DNA from: Lindgomyces ingoldianus
Lineage: Eukaryota > Ascomycota > Dothideomycetes > Pleosporales > Lindgomycetaceae
Length of the DNA: 64,000 nucleotides
Direction of reading: 5' to 3'
NCBI RefSeq assembly: GCF_010093535.1
Contig: NW_022985170.1
Coordinates: forward strand, 1,341,013 to 1,405,012
Of the stretch, positions 43,806-55,926 are shown piece by piece. A model generated the notes under the pieces. The model saw only the letters and a program-made list of their open reading frames with translations, had not been told where the DNA came from and ran no database searches. The stretch's first letter is position 1. Each line of letters starts with the position of its first letter. The translations under genes were made by a program, and so were the position numbers.

Positions 43806-44764
43806 TACCAGTGTTCTACCTACTTAATGAAGTCCCGTGCTGTCCGGACGAGATTTTCAGCACAGAAGAAACTTTTGGCGAACAAGCCCCAACTCAAACA
43901 ACCGTCTTTTAATACGAAGGATAAGGATGCGGCAAACACAGTGGAAAATCAAGGAACAAGTGAGGTAATGGTGGGTGGTATTGATGCCAGTCAAAGAAGT
44001 CAAATAACCTGATGAATTAGGCAACCGGTGAGGATCGTTCCCCACGACTCCAACAAAATGCGTTGAAGAAGCAACAGCACGCACCAACGCTAAACCTAAA
44101 AAATCCTGATTCAAAAGGTGAGGCTGAGACGCAGCTGAGCTGGCAATTCCCTGCAGAGCTCGGGTGGTTTGATGTCGATTAGCGAATCAGATGAATTCAG
44201 ATATGCAGCTCTGGGGACACCAAGCAAAGCGAATCCAATGAATCTACAATCTCGAAGGGGCCGCGCTGGACGCCCTACTTAATTGCATGCATGGCGTGGA
44301 TTAGCTCCGTACTCCGGGTAAGATCGAGGCGCAACAACTCACCGGTCTGACGTCGCCGCTAGTGTTGCCGAGTAAATCAACGTCGACATCTGTTTACAAA
44401 GGACAATTTCAACACGCAATGTTGCATCAGAAAAGTCCAACTATCCACCTCGTCACAGAAGTTCATTCCTTTTGATGAAACTATACACTCCTTTTCAAGG
44501 AGCTACAGGCAAGATACCAGAGAGGAGTATTGGCTCCTCTAGGCATATTGAATCTACCAATACTTCAATGGACGATGTAGGCTTAGCCGAAACACCACCC
44601 TGAGTGCAGAGAGAGAAGACAGAGGGAAGAAACAGCAAGGTATGCTGAAACACCATTCGCGGATTCATTTGAGAATCGCGAGCTCCATGCAACCGCTATA
44701 AAGGAAAAGGGAGACGCATATTCGAACATGCTAAGTGATGCTGATACAGGTTCACCTTCTACGC
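43806..44764. other. Intergenic, no gene seen
   Basis: Upstream region of the AAA ATPase gene and 3' UTR of NST1. Short frames only. Confidence 0.45.
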
Positions 44765-47700
44765 CTAAAAGCCCCCATGACCGAGGTTTGCAAACGGCCT
44801 GCCACCAAACACGTTAGCAGGCACGCTGTGACCAGGAATCGGACTACCAATTTCACCCAATGCTGCAGACGGACCGCCCATCTCCTCAAACTTTATTGTA
44901 GCTTGCCCAGAGCCAGCCGTGTCGTCCTTGTATGTCAACTGACCCCCCCCGTTGGCTGCGTCACCATAGACCTCACATGCAGTCTTGAGCTCTTGTTGCG
45001 AGATAGGTTCCTGTGATTGGTTGGGCACCGTTTCAATATGACGATAGACGTCAGATACGTTGACGAAGCCATTCAACCCGGGCTTGATAGTTGATTCAAT
45101 TTTGCATGCGTCACAGATCAATCGGCGGATCCAGGTTATGCGAGGTTCGTTTGGTCGTTGAATGCCGGGCGTAGGGTGGGGGAATGGGTTGTTGAACATA
45201 CTGGTGGTTGGAGAGTTACCCCAACCAGGCGCACCCGTCATCGGGAATGGCATAGGTGGTGTCGACCACACGCTTCCAGTGTTGCTGGAGCTACCGAATG
45301 GAGCGTACGAATCTGCTCGAGGCTGGCCTGGGGCATCCGAAAAGCCGAATCCCAGCGGGCCGCCGCCCCGCAAGGATCCATGTGGCTGCAAGCTCGTTCG
45401 ACGAGGCTCGCTTGGGAAATCGGGCATATCGTCCGCATCATCAAGCAGCGCTTTGCTGCCAAGATGACTTGCAAGATTATCGACGTCTAGGTCATGCGGT
45501 TGCTTGTTTTCTTCGTGAGGCTTGACGCTCGATGGTCGCTGGATGGGCCCAGCAGGTCGCGCAATCGGTTGGGCTTGAGGGGCGGTGATTGGCGGTTCAA
45601 CATTTGGCTTGTCAAACGAAGCTGAGGCTTGTCGAGAGTGCGATGGCATTCCCATACCAAATCCAGGCATTTGATTTGGTCCTCCAATACCAGGTATCGA
45701 GGGACCGAGACCAGGTGGTCCATCCATGGAGAACCCACGACCCATCGGCATTGCATTTGGAGCGTGCATACCAGGGGGAAGAAATGGACGGAAGTTCTGC
45801 GGTCCAGGTGGTTGCGGGTAGAAAGGCATGTTGTTTACAGAGTGACGCGGACCCATACCTGGTATCATTGGACCTTGACCATGAGGGAATCCATTGAGGC
45901 CTGGTGGCATGTTGCTGAGACCCATTCCAGCTGGTGGCTGCATACCGGGAGGTGGCCCCATTGGAGGCATCGGAGAAGTAGGCTGGGTATGGTGAACAGG
46001 TGGGGGTTGCTGCGATGTCGGGGGCTTTGTTAAGATCTGCTTGGGTACAATGGTATTCTGAATCTGCGATGCAGGCGACATAGATTTGCTGGTTCCAGGA
46101 GCAACTTGAGGGGTCTTGGGTGAGGATCCATGTGATCCTTGCTGTGAACTCTGTCGGGGACGGTTAGGAGTAGGCGCCTTCGGAATAGCGGGCATAATAT
46201 GAGGCGATGGCATGCCTGTGGACGAAGATTGCTTCAACAGACCCGGAGGCAGTGCCACAGCAACTGGCTGCGATGACTTCTTGAGGGATGGTGCCGCATT
46301 CTGAGCCGCAGAGGCTGCTTGCTCTTCTTTTCGAATGCGTTCCCTTTCCGCCTTTGCTTTGGCCTCACGTTCTCGTCGCTCTTTTTCTTCTTGCGCTTTC
46401 TTCTCTCGAGCCTCCTTTTCCTTTGCCTCGCGTTCTTCACGCTCTTTCCGCTTCGCGTCGTCCCTAGCCTTCTTTTCCTGAGCTTTATGCTCGCGAGCCT
46501 TCCTCTCTATCTCCTGCTGCCGTTCACGCTCTTCTTGCTGTCGCTTGAGGCGTTCGGCTTCCTTCCGCTGTTTCTCTTCCTCCTGGGCTTTGCGCTCTGC
46601 CTCCTTTTTCTTTCGTTGCTCCTCACGTTTCTTCCGCTGTTCCTCCAATCGCTTCTCCTCCGCAGCCTTGGCCTCGGCTTCTTGGGCGGCCTTCTCCGCA
46701 TCCTTCCGTGCCTTCTCCTCCGCCTTGGCCAACCGTTGTTTCTCCTTCTTTTCCTTTTTCTTCTGTGCCTCTTTGGCCCTCTTCGCCTCTTTCTGTTCTT
46801 TTTTCTGATCGTCTTCTGCTAGTTCCTCGAGGAGCCTCTGCTGGCGTTCCCGGGCAACCTTTTCTCTATATGCAGTGAGCACCCGTTGTTCAAACATTCG
46901 TGCCGCAAATATCTGAAACATCCGCCTGCCTTCCTCCATGCGCTGTTCCTCTGTCATAGTGTCCTAGTAGCCATTAGCTTTATAGACCGATGAAACTTAA
47001 ATTAAACAAACCTCCTCATCTTCATCATCTTCGTAGTCTCCATCATCGTACCCTTCTTCCTCATCCTCTTCCTCTTCATCAAAGTCATCTTCTTCGGGCG
47101 GAGCATTGTGATTATGTGAGCTATGAGATTTCGAGTACATGCTAGGATGGGAGGCATATTGAGCCTCTTCCTCTCGCTGCATTCGACGCTCGGCAAGCTG
47201 TTCCATCATCTCGATGAATTTCTTGCCATCGTTCTTGAGTAAGTCGTCGGCCACTGTCAGTATTCCGCCTGTAGAATTCACTTAGCTTTCATCTTTACTC
47301 GTGATAGGAGAATGTGTTACCTTTGACCGTCAAGCTGTTGCCAAAATTGAAAAAGTCTGCCGCTGATCCACGTGGTAAGTCAATGGGTTCGTCTTCGCTA
47401 ATGTAGTCTTCATCGTCATCCTCACTATATTCCTCTTCTTCGCCTTCCTCCTCCTCCTCGTCGTCTTCAGACTCGGTTAGCTCACGAATCCTCGACGGGG
47501 GGTGTGTGGTCATCATAGGGCGGCCATGAGGCATACTAGACAGCGCTTGCGCATAGCGGCTCGCAGGTAGAATGGGCCCGCCGTCCTGCTGATGGTTCGC
47601 ATACTGTTCCAATTCCTCATAGTATGCATCATACAAGACTTCCAGCTCTTCCTCAATAGCAGTGCGCTTGCGTCCGCAGACAGTGCAACTACAGGAATGC

Positions 47701-48362
47701 TTCTGCTGCTCCTTCATCTTGCGCAGGACGGCTTCCTTTTCTATTTTGACCAGCGACTTGCGCTCGTCTTCTCCTAGAGACAGCCAGAATTCCTTGATCC
47801 GCTCCCGTTCCTCCGATGTTGACGTATTCCATATGCGGTCTTTGGAATGGGACTTGCGGGGAGCGTCTAGAGTCGTATGCGGCGGCGGGGGGTGGGAAGG
47901 AGGATGATGCGGAGGGGGGGCGGAGGGGTACGCAGGTTGCTGGGTTGCAGAGCCGGCCTTGGTTTTCTTTTTGGACTTCTTCCCAGTACCAGTGGCGGGC
48001 GGAGGTCCGGTATAGCCAGTCGGGTAATGCCCATTCGTCCCGTACAGCTCGTCGTCCGAGTAGTACTCGCCCTCGGGAGGCTCAAAGCTATCAGGGTCGT
48101 CTAGGCCGGCGCCTGCATACAGCGGTGCGGGTTGCCCGGACAGGCGTTGGGCATGGCCTGCGGAGCTCTGGCCTTGTGGGGGGTGTCCGTTTTTCGCGGG
48201 GGCTGGCGTGTGCTTCTGCTGCTCGGCGGCCTGCTTCGCGGCCTGCTTCTCTCGTCGCTTCTGTTTCTTGCGGTTCACAGGTGCAGGAGCGGGAGGATGT
48301 GACCCCGAGACGCCGTTGAGGGGTGCCATCGATGCGGCCGGGCCTTTTGTGCCTGACGCCAT
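44765..48362 (-). CDS. NST1: Stress response protein Nst1
   Basis: Three exons, 48362-47321, 47268-47012 and 46963-44765, with introns of 52 and 48 nt (GTAACA...CAG, GTTTGT...TAG), give 1,165 residues in frame. The N-terminus has [20 protein letters not shown]. Then come a Pro-rich linker, a segment with a CSCTVCGRK cysteine cluster, and long acidic runs of Glu/Asp. A roughly 200-residue Lys/Glu/Arg/Ala coiled coil follows ([20 protein letters not shown] and similar), then a Pro/Gly/Met-rich C-terminal half. This order is typical of fungal Nst1, which acts in salt tolerance (name from yeast). The low-complexity charged stretch creates long antisense frames that are not genes. It is divergent from RHO2 with about 960 bp between starts. 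Confidence 0.9.
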
Positions 48363-49322
48363 GGGACCGAAGTGGTGGGACCGAGGGTGGTGCTGGAGGG
48401 CAACGTCAGAAGGCAGGTTTGCAGAGGGCCGGAGCCGCGGCCGTGTTTATGTAGCGGGGAGCAGGGCAAGACTGGCCGGGCGGCCAAAAGTGAAGGTATG
48501 AGACCCCTCCAGTGTCTGCAACGTACTGTGAAGGAAAAAAGGAAGCAATCTCCCGCGCGGTCCGGGGGCTCAGACTGCGGGAGTCAGTCAAGACGGGGGT
48601 CGGGCGCTCGATCGGGCGGTGGGAGTGAACGGCCGCGTGGTGGGTGGAGGGTCTGAATGTTGACAGTGATGAAGGTTGGCGGCATCAAGTGCTAGCCTGT
48701 AGGACCGCGGAATTTGCCGAGGAAGGCGCAGTGCAGTACCCAGGCCGCATACTTCAAGACGCTCTCAAACCCTCTTAACACCCACGCCCCCGAGACACGA
48801 CCTTCCTCACACCCCATTTCTTCGGCTGCCCACTGCCACCACCCGTGTGCGTCCTCTGTGCTCCTCGCTCGCTGTCTCTGCCTGCCCATTGCGCCCGCAA
48901 CAGCTGTGACATTCACCCCGTCGCCGCTCCGCCCGTCGTCACGAACCTTCGCCGCCCTCCCAGGTCTCATTCTCGCTGCGACGGTGTTCTGGGCTCCAGC
49001 CCACTGCATTGTGCTAGTTGACTCTTCCCACGACGCTCCCTCCCTCCGCGACACTCCTCCTCCTTCTCCGCCGCCGCCCCGCCAGCTATTGCCCTCCAGC
49101 TCCGCTTGTTGACATTGATCCATCACTGTAGCCTTCCCCCTCCAGAACGGCAATTGCTATCTGCAGGCACGCATATTCTTCCAAAGCGCATTCATTTGCA
49201 CAGGAAGCGCAATACTGAAGCTCACGACGCCGCCTGCAGACTTCTCCGACAATCCTCCCCGTCCTCTGCACCCCACAACTGTCGCAGCCACAGCCTGAGC
49301 CCTCTTCCCAGTCTGCTGCATC
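48363..49322. promoter_or_regulatory. Divergent NST1/RHO2 promoter region
   Basis: 960 bp between start codons. The RHO2-proximal half is strongly pyrimidine-rich on the plus strand (long C/T runs), as in many filamentous-fungal promoters and 5' UTRs. Antisense frames in it are composition artefacts. Confidence 0.5.
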
Positions 49323-50510
49323 ATGGCACAGAACGGCGAGCCCGTGATGCGAAGGTACGTCGCTATAATTTCATCATCTGATATCAGTTTCACCACCCTG
49401 ATACGGAGCTTCGCGATTGCCCATCATGGCTTCCTCTCCAAGCTCCTTCCCTACATACACGTCATGATCCCTCAATTCCTGCACCTCCCCTCATTCTTCT
49501 CTACATTCCTTAGCTCTACTTTTCTGCTTTAAGTCGCATGTTCCATTTCCCGAAAAGATCGTACGCACCAATATTTGCAACTGTCAAGAAACCCTGGCCT
49601 TGCGCAAAACCTGCATTGGTGTTCCCGATCCGAAAGTCATCCTTGCTAAAAATAGGCGTTGGTACATGGCTCCCATGCCCACTTTTTATCGTTTCGGATT
49701 CACTTTGGCTCCATATTCCCATTTCGTCCAACCTGCTCTCTGTAAAAGTCGCCATTTGTACCCTTTCGCTCGAAGCTTGCTGTTATTTCGCTAGCCCCGT
49801 TTGACTCTCATCCCGAAGATGTGAAACAAAAACTAACAAGGGAACCTATGGAACCATGCTGATCAGCCCAATAACAGGAAGCTGGTCATTATTGGCGACG
49901 GAGCTTGCGGAAAGACTTCTCTCCTGAGTGTTTTCACTTTGGGATACTTCCCAACTGTACGCCCCTCCCCCGAAAATGCCGCACAAGCTGCGGCAGATCT
50001 CGTATTCTAACTAGCTGGTAGCGCTACGTACCCACCGTTTTCGAGAATTACGTCACGGACTGCAGAGTGGACGGCAAATCAGTGCAACTAGCGTTATGGG
50101 ATACGGCTGGCCAGGAAGACTACGAACGGTTACGGCCGCTGGCGTATTCTAAAGCTCATGTCATCCTAATCGGCTTCTCTGTCGACTCCCCAGACTCTCT
50201 AGAAAACGTTAAGCACAAGTGGGCCGAGGAGGCACGAGAACGATGTCCCGGTGTCCCCATCATCCTCGTCGGCCTGAAGAAGGATCTTCGCGATGACCCG
50301 CTTGCACAGGAGGAAATGCGAAAGAAGTCCCTTAAATTCACGACGACCAAGGCCGGAAGCGACATGAAGGAAATTATTGGCGCACGGAAGTATCTCGAGT
50401 GTTCTTCCCTAACTGGCGATGGTGTCGACGACGTATTCGAGGCCGCCACCCGCGCTGCACTTCTCTCCGTCGACAAAAGTGAATCGGGCGGCTGCTGCGT
50501 TATCTTGTGA
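49323..50510 (+). CDS. RHO2: Rho-family GTPase Rho2
   Basis: Three exons, 49323-49354, 49878-49956 and 50022-50510, with introns of 523 and 65 nt, give 199 residues. P-loop GDGACGKTS, switch [18 protein letters not shown] (effector loop), switch [22 protein letters not shown], and [11 protein letters not shown] as the NKxD equivalent (here KKD). The C-terminus is GCCVIL, a CAAX box ending in Leu and preceded by Cys, so geranylgeranylation with possible palmitoylation is expected. [11 protein letters not shown] and the [12 protein letters not shown] start identify Rho2 rather than Rho1 or Rho3. Rho2 signals at the plasma membrane to the cell-wall integrity pathway and glucan synthesis. The unusually long first intron, directly after codon 10, may carry regulatory sequence. 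Confidence 0.93.
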
Positions 50511-51215
50511 AGCGTCTCTCTATTCATTACAGTCTGCATTGGGCGGTGTTTTCATGGGCAATTGTTATCCTGGACTGCTTTGCTGTGCTGGCGTTGCTAA
50601 GCGGGCTACTTCTTCCTACCTGACCGTCACTGCATCTTTCCCTTCCATCATTTCATTCTTCTCTTCGTGTTCGAGTTGGGAGAAAAGCAGTCTTTAGGGG
50701 ATGTGATGGATGAGCATGGTTTGATGAACATGGATTGGGATTTTAAGTTCTAATGGACATATTGTGGAGGGAATTGAGCTCTTTGGGGCATGGAAGGCTG
50801 CGAACTGCAACTAATGATGATGATGATGATGATTGTCATCTTACGCTCATTACTATCTGTAATTTTTTTTTTTCCTCACGCTTTTAGTGGTTGGATGGGA
50901 AGGGGGATTGGAGGCATGAGAGGTATGGTGGCTGGATTGAATGCATGGCTTGTGCGTACGTTGAGAGTTAATACTATCAGACAACTTTTGCAAGCAGCAC
51001 AGAATGCGGCTTTTGTCTTGCTCCACTCTGTATGTAATTTTCAGCGTTCTGCTTAAGCCGTGAATGGGAGAAGTGTCCGTGTCGGATGCTGACTAACAGC
51101 CCACGTGAGTCTCATCGCAACCCTGTCACCCATGCATGTGTCTTGGCGATCTGGAAATCTTCAATTTGAGCAACCGCAACACTAATTGCCCTCCCCGCAT
51201 AACTTCGATCCAAAA
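50511..51215. other. Intergenic with (ATG)n microsatellite
   Basis: 3' UTR of RHO2. A trinucleotide run of ATG units lies at 50814-50833 and a T-run follows near 50862. No gene seen. Confidence 0.5.
50814..50833. repeat. (ATG)n microsatellite
   Basis: About seven uninterrupted ATG units in the 3' flank of RHO2. Confidence 0.8.
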
Positions 51216-52039
51216 ATGAATCTCTCTATACTCCGATCGACATTTCAAACCATAAAACCCTCGGCTTTTCGACACCCGAAAGCCCTGCAAAATGCGTCTG
51301 CACAGACAATAACAAAACCGCCGAGTTCAGGAGGAAGGATAGCGCCATTTTCTTCAACACCAAAGTTGGAGAAGAGGAAGAAGGGAGGGAAGAATGCTAC
51401 TGATCCTCGGATAAGTATGTTTTTTTCTGGGATATTTTGGTGGTGACTTCAAATGCAACCCATACCATCTCCTTTCTCACATCACCTCACCACTCCCAAT
51501 CCCAGTCTTCTTGAATATCAAATCGCCTACGAATCAACTCCCGCTAACCCAACCTTCCCCCAACAGCACAAATCCGCTACCACCTCTTCCACCCCCTAAC
51601 CCCGCGCCCGCTACGCTTCTCCCGCCTCCGCTTCCTCCGCCACTGGACCATCCATCGCGCCTGGCTCCTCTACCTCCGAAAAACACGCCGTGCGCAGGAA
51701 CTCGAACTCGAACGACAGTACATGTCGATGCGGGCAGCATGCGAGGCTCTCCGACTGCTCGATGAATCCGGAAACACAGTGACGGCGGAGGAAGCTGGTG
51801 GTAAGGGCGCGGAAACGGGACGGTTGGGACCAAGAGGGAAGGAGGTTGGGAGGTTGTATCGTGCAGCAATGGTTAAGCGGTTTGGGCTTGGGGGAGGAGG
51901 GGATGGACGACCAGAGGGGGTATTGAGGGGCGTAGAGGGTCAGGGTGAGGGGGGAAAGTGGGGCGTGCCGATTGAGTATGCAAGGCTGCAGACGGATTTT
52001 CCGGCGAGGGACGGGTGGAATTATGGGTGGACAAGGTGA
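51216..52039 (+). CDS. MRPL20: Mitochondrial large-subunit ribosomal protein MRPL20 (mL58)
   Basis: Two exons, 51216-51414 and 51567-52039, with a 152-nt intron (GTATGT...CAG), give 223 residues. The splice yields ATDPRI-TQIRYHLFHPLTPRPL, followed by FSRLRFLRHWTIHRAW and the helical ELELERQYMSMRAACEALR, then GVPIEYARLQTDFPARDGWN. I recognise these as the fungal MRPL20 core. The N-terminus is a basic Ser/Arg-rich presequence without acidic residues, as expected for import into mitochondria. A Gly-rich insertion lies between the helical part and the C-terminal motif. The start at 51216 is preferred over 51186 because it begins the targeting sequence directly. Confidence 0.85.
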
Positions 52040-54009
52040 GGGGTTGGAGGGTTTTTAAGGTGGGTGTGGGTGTGGGTGTGATTTATCGGGGTTTTGAGGG
52101 TTGAGGGAGGGAACGGTGTATGATACTATGTATGAATGTGTATATGTGTGTATTCAAGAGAGGCGTACGCACTGTGGAATTTGTGAAGGAATGTACCCCC
52201 ATTTCTTTTTCTAAATCGACGGGATGTTGGCACTTATGAGCGTGTGTACAAATAGGTAAATCTGGGAATATGACACGCTGCTAGCATTCGCGCAGGTACG
52301 TGGCCTCAAAATAGCTACGCATCCTAAAAAGATGCTCAAATATCGAGCACAGAGAATGTGTCTATAAGAAGATCAACAGCAAGGCAAGCTAGATTGGTAT
52401 CGTTAAAAGCATCCCGATTGCCAACTAATGACTTGTAAAACCCCTGGCTGACTGCACGGGAAATGAGCGAGCGTGGAAGAGAGCATTGATACATTATATC
52501 TAGCTTAGCATTTAGCATTTAGCATTCACTCTCACACGAGACAGCCTACATGGTAGACCTTAGAGTGATTCCGTAATTAAACCTCTACTTTCACCTACAC
52601 CTACATGCAATCAATGGATTCAGTCCTACTTCCTCCTATTTCTCCCCCCTTATGGGGGGCATAGCACACAACTGCCTAACCTGTCCATCCCATATTCCAG
52701 AGCACTCCCAACACATCCACAGTCCGGTATCGCAATACTAGAGAACCATTTGGGGGTGGAAATACCAAGAGAGGAAGAGCGGTACTGTGATATCATGATT
52801 GCGAAATGACGAACAAACGTGCAAACAAAAGCAGGAGATTCAGTCGTTTGGGGTATGGGACAGAGGAGCGCTGAAATGTGATGATGATGATGATGTCTTT
52901 ATTACGCCCGGCTCTAGCCTAGAGGGCACTAGTATGTTATTACCTAAGCGCTTCCTTGGTGATGGCTTAACTCCTCGTAAGCGCTGAAATGTCTCGAATG
53001 CTGAGTGCGGGGTGTGGGTCTGTGCCCATCAAAGGAAACCTTGGAAGATCTTGGAAGCCTTTGGTGTTGTGGACGGTGTTGTCATTTGCATTTATCACGA
53101 AGGTATTCAGGACCAAAATTTGCATCCTGTAAATAGTCTCGAATTTTCTAAGATATAAGAGCTAATTAGACTTTACCCTATTCATGTTCCATGTTTTATG
53201 ATAACATGTTGTGCTTGCCCGCCCTTTGTTCTCTCTGAGCCATGCTAGCGAGAGGAAAGGGAAGCTTCAGCGAAAGGGTTGAACGTCCTTAATGGCGAGC
53301 CTAGAGGCTGTTATTGCATCACCGGCCTAAATGGGGGAACTGTTCTTCTCTGGGCAGCAAGCTATTCGTCAAATCAGCCAGCGCTCAGAACTCAATTGCC
53401 ATCAGCTGGGGTTGAGGAGCTCCCAAAGAGGTATTAGCGGAAGGTTACTCCACAATGAATTAGATGTTAAGCCAGGTTTCGGTGGATCAGAGGGGAATCA
53501 ACAACTCGCCTCCTGCCCGTAAGGGATGCTGCGAAGGGAGGCGGTCAGGATGTATGTCCACATGGGAGGATGGGAAGAATCTGCCAGGGGTAAAAGGCTG
53601 AGCTGAGCTGATTTTCTTACATATATCGGCTCACAATCTTCACCGCATATTGTTTTTGTTTAGCTCGAGGAAAAGAGCTGAGCAGGTACGTCAGACAGTG
53701 GCGTCAACGCAAGAGGCAAGGCGTGGGATTCTCATTCCTTCGTTGCTGACAGGTCAACCGCTAACTTTAGCCCGTGCCTGAAGGAGGGGTGCTGAGGCTC
53801 TGCCACTTGCAGCTTACACAAAAGAACCTCTTCCCCACCACAAGCTGGCCTTTCTTCTCCCCCAGACTTCTCTCTTCATTCCTCAAACCTCCATCTTCTT
53901 TCCTACGAAAAGATTCCTCGTCAACAATCGTTTCCCAGCCACCGGCAGTCGATTCTCACTCCTCTCAATTGCCAAATACCAACAACGCGAGCCCGACCCG
54001 ACCCCCGCA
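52040..54009. other. Intergenic, about 2 kb, no supported gene
   Basis: Contains small simple repeats: TTAGCAT-type units near 52500-52525 and a GAT run near 52880. The segment just before 54010 is pyrimidine-rich, consistent with a promoter/5' UTR for the mutase gene. Confidence 0.45.
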
Positions 54010-55926
54010 ATGGCCGACCCGATCGCTGAAGTTGCCAAGAAGCACCCTGCTCCTGAGGGTATCGTCTACGCATATGGTACTGCAGGCGTAAGTACCATCC
54101 CCCTCTCGTGTTGACCAGTAGTCCGTTAATGTCGCCAACAGTTCCGTACGAAAGCGTAAGAGTCCCGGAGCCCCCAGCCCCCAGCCTGCCTTGGACCCCC
54201 ACCCCCGCCTATATCCACACGCCCTCTCTCGGAGCATTGCTGACAGCCATAGCGAGGTGCTCGACTCCGTGATGGCTCGATGCGGACTCATAGCAGCCCT
54301 CCGCTCTCGCGCGCTCGGCGGTAAATCCATTGGAGTCATGATCACCGCGTCCCACAACCCGCCCGAAGACAACGGTGTGAAGCTCGTCGAACCGCTTGGA
54401 AATATGTTAGCGGTGAGTTTTATTTGCACGGGGCGATGTAGCCCCATTCCGTCTATCACCCCTCGTTGGAATCTAACCCTCTTCTGCAGGAGGAGTGGGA
54501 GGTCCTCAGTACGGAGATGGCGAACAAGGCAACCCCTGAGGATGTCTCCGCCTTCTATCGAGAAATTGCCGAGAGGTTCAATATCAAACTGAGCACTCCA
54601 GCACATGTCGTAATCGGAAGGGATACCAGGGCATCAGGGGCCCGGCTCCTGTCGTGTGTCCTTGATGGTGTCAAGGCTGCTGGTGCCGAGCCCAAGGACT
54701 ACGGCTTTTTGACAACCCCTCAGCTCCATTATATGGTACGATGCCTCAATACTCAAGACACCTCTGACGCATACGGCACCCCAACCGAACCGGGCTACTA
54801 TGAGAAGTTCTCCGAAGCATTTAAAAGGGCGCTGGGGGGGAAGAAGATATCCGGAAGCTTGACAGTCGACTGTGCCAATGGTGTTGGTGGACCAAAGTTG
54901 ACAGAGCTTGTTAAGTATCTTCCACCGAAAGATCAGGGACTGGAAATCTTCGTAGTTAATGACAACGTTATCAAGCCCGAGAGTCTGAATGTCGAGGTAA
55001 GGGGATAGAAACAGAAGTCCTTTTGCACACAGTTTGTTAGCATCATACTAAATCTCTTCATCCAGTGCGGCGCCGATTTCGTCAAAACGAACCAGAGAGC
55101 TCCTCCATCCTCCAAATCCGGACCAAATGACCGTTGCTGTTCGCTAGACGGCGACGCCGATCGGCTCGTATACTACTTCAAAGACTCGAACAACATGTTC
55201 CACCTTCTCGATGGCGACCGGATTGCCACCCTTGTAGCATCCTTCCTTGGAGACCTCGTCCGCCACTCCGGCCTCTCAGACATCCTCAAGCTCGGGGTCG
55301 TCCAGACGGCCTATGCTAACGGCGCCGCTACTAATTACGTCGAGCAGAATTTGAAGTTGACTGTCGATTGCACACCCACCGGCGTCAAACATCTGCACCA
55401 CGCAGCCGCAAAACTTGACATTGGTGTCTATTTTGAAGCAAATGGACATGGAACTGTCATCTTCTCCGCCGCTACACTAGAGGCCATCGCGAAACACGAA
55501 CCTCGCTCACCGGCTCAAAAGGAGAGTCTAGACGTCCTCAAAGCCTGCATAGACCTCATCAACCAGTCAGTTGGTGACGCCCTTTCGGACATGCTGCTAG
55601 TGGAAGTGGTGCTAGCACACAAGAACTGGGGTCCGCAGGAATGGCTGGCGACCTACAACGACCTCCCGAACAGGCTCCTGAAAGTTGTGGTCTCGGACCG
55701 CAACCAGTTCAAAACTACGGATGCCGAGCGAAAGCTTGTAAAACCAGACGGCATCCAGAAGCAGATCGATGCGGAGGTGCAAAAGGTCCGCCAAGGCCGG
55801 TCCTTCGCGCGGGCTAGCGGCACCGAGGACGCCGTCCGCGTCTATGCGGAGGCTGCCACAAGGGCCGAAGCTGACGACCTGGCCCGCAAGGTCGCGGAGA
55901 TTGTGAAGGCGGCTGGATCAGCGTAG
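54010..55926 (+). CDS. PCM1: Phosphoacetylglucosamine mutase
   Basis: Five exons, 54010-54087, 54142-54155 (14 nt), 54253-54412, 54490-54996 and 55066-55926, give 539 residues with frame kept throughout. It converts GlcNAc-6-P to GlcNAc-1-P in cytosolic UDP-GlcNAc synthesis, feeding chitin, N-glycans and GPI anchors. The phosphoserine loop is [11 protein letters not shown], the magnesium loop is [12 protein letters not shown], the sugar-binding segment follows in [12 protein letters not shown], and the phosphate-binding [12 protein letters not shown] lies near the C-terminus. Length matches yeast Pcm1 and human PGM3. The 14-nt exon encodes FRTKA across its edges; automatic gene finders may miss it. 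Confidence 0.94.

Noticed and set aside
46319..46822. Leu/Phe-rich 167-codon plus-strand frame resembling a membrane protein
   Set aside because: It is the antisense of the Lys/Glu coiled coil of NST1; AAG/GAG codons read backward give Leu/Phe.
48714..49112. Pro/Ser-rich 132-codon frame upstream of RHO2
   Set aside because: Composition artefact of a pyrimidine-rich promoter; the antisense frame is equally open.
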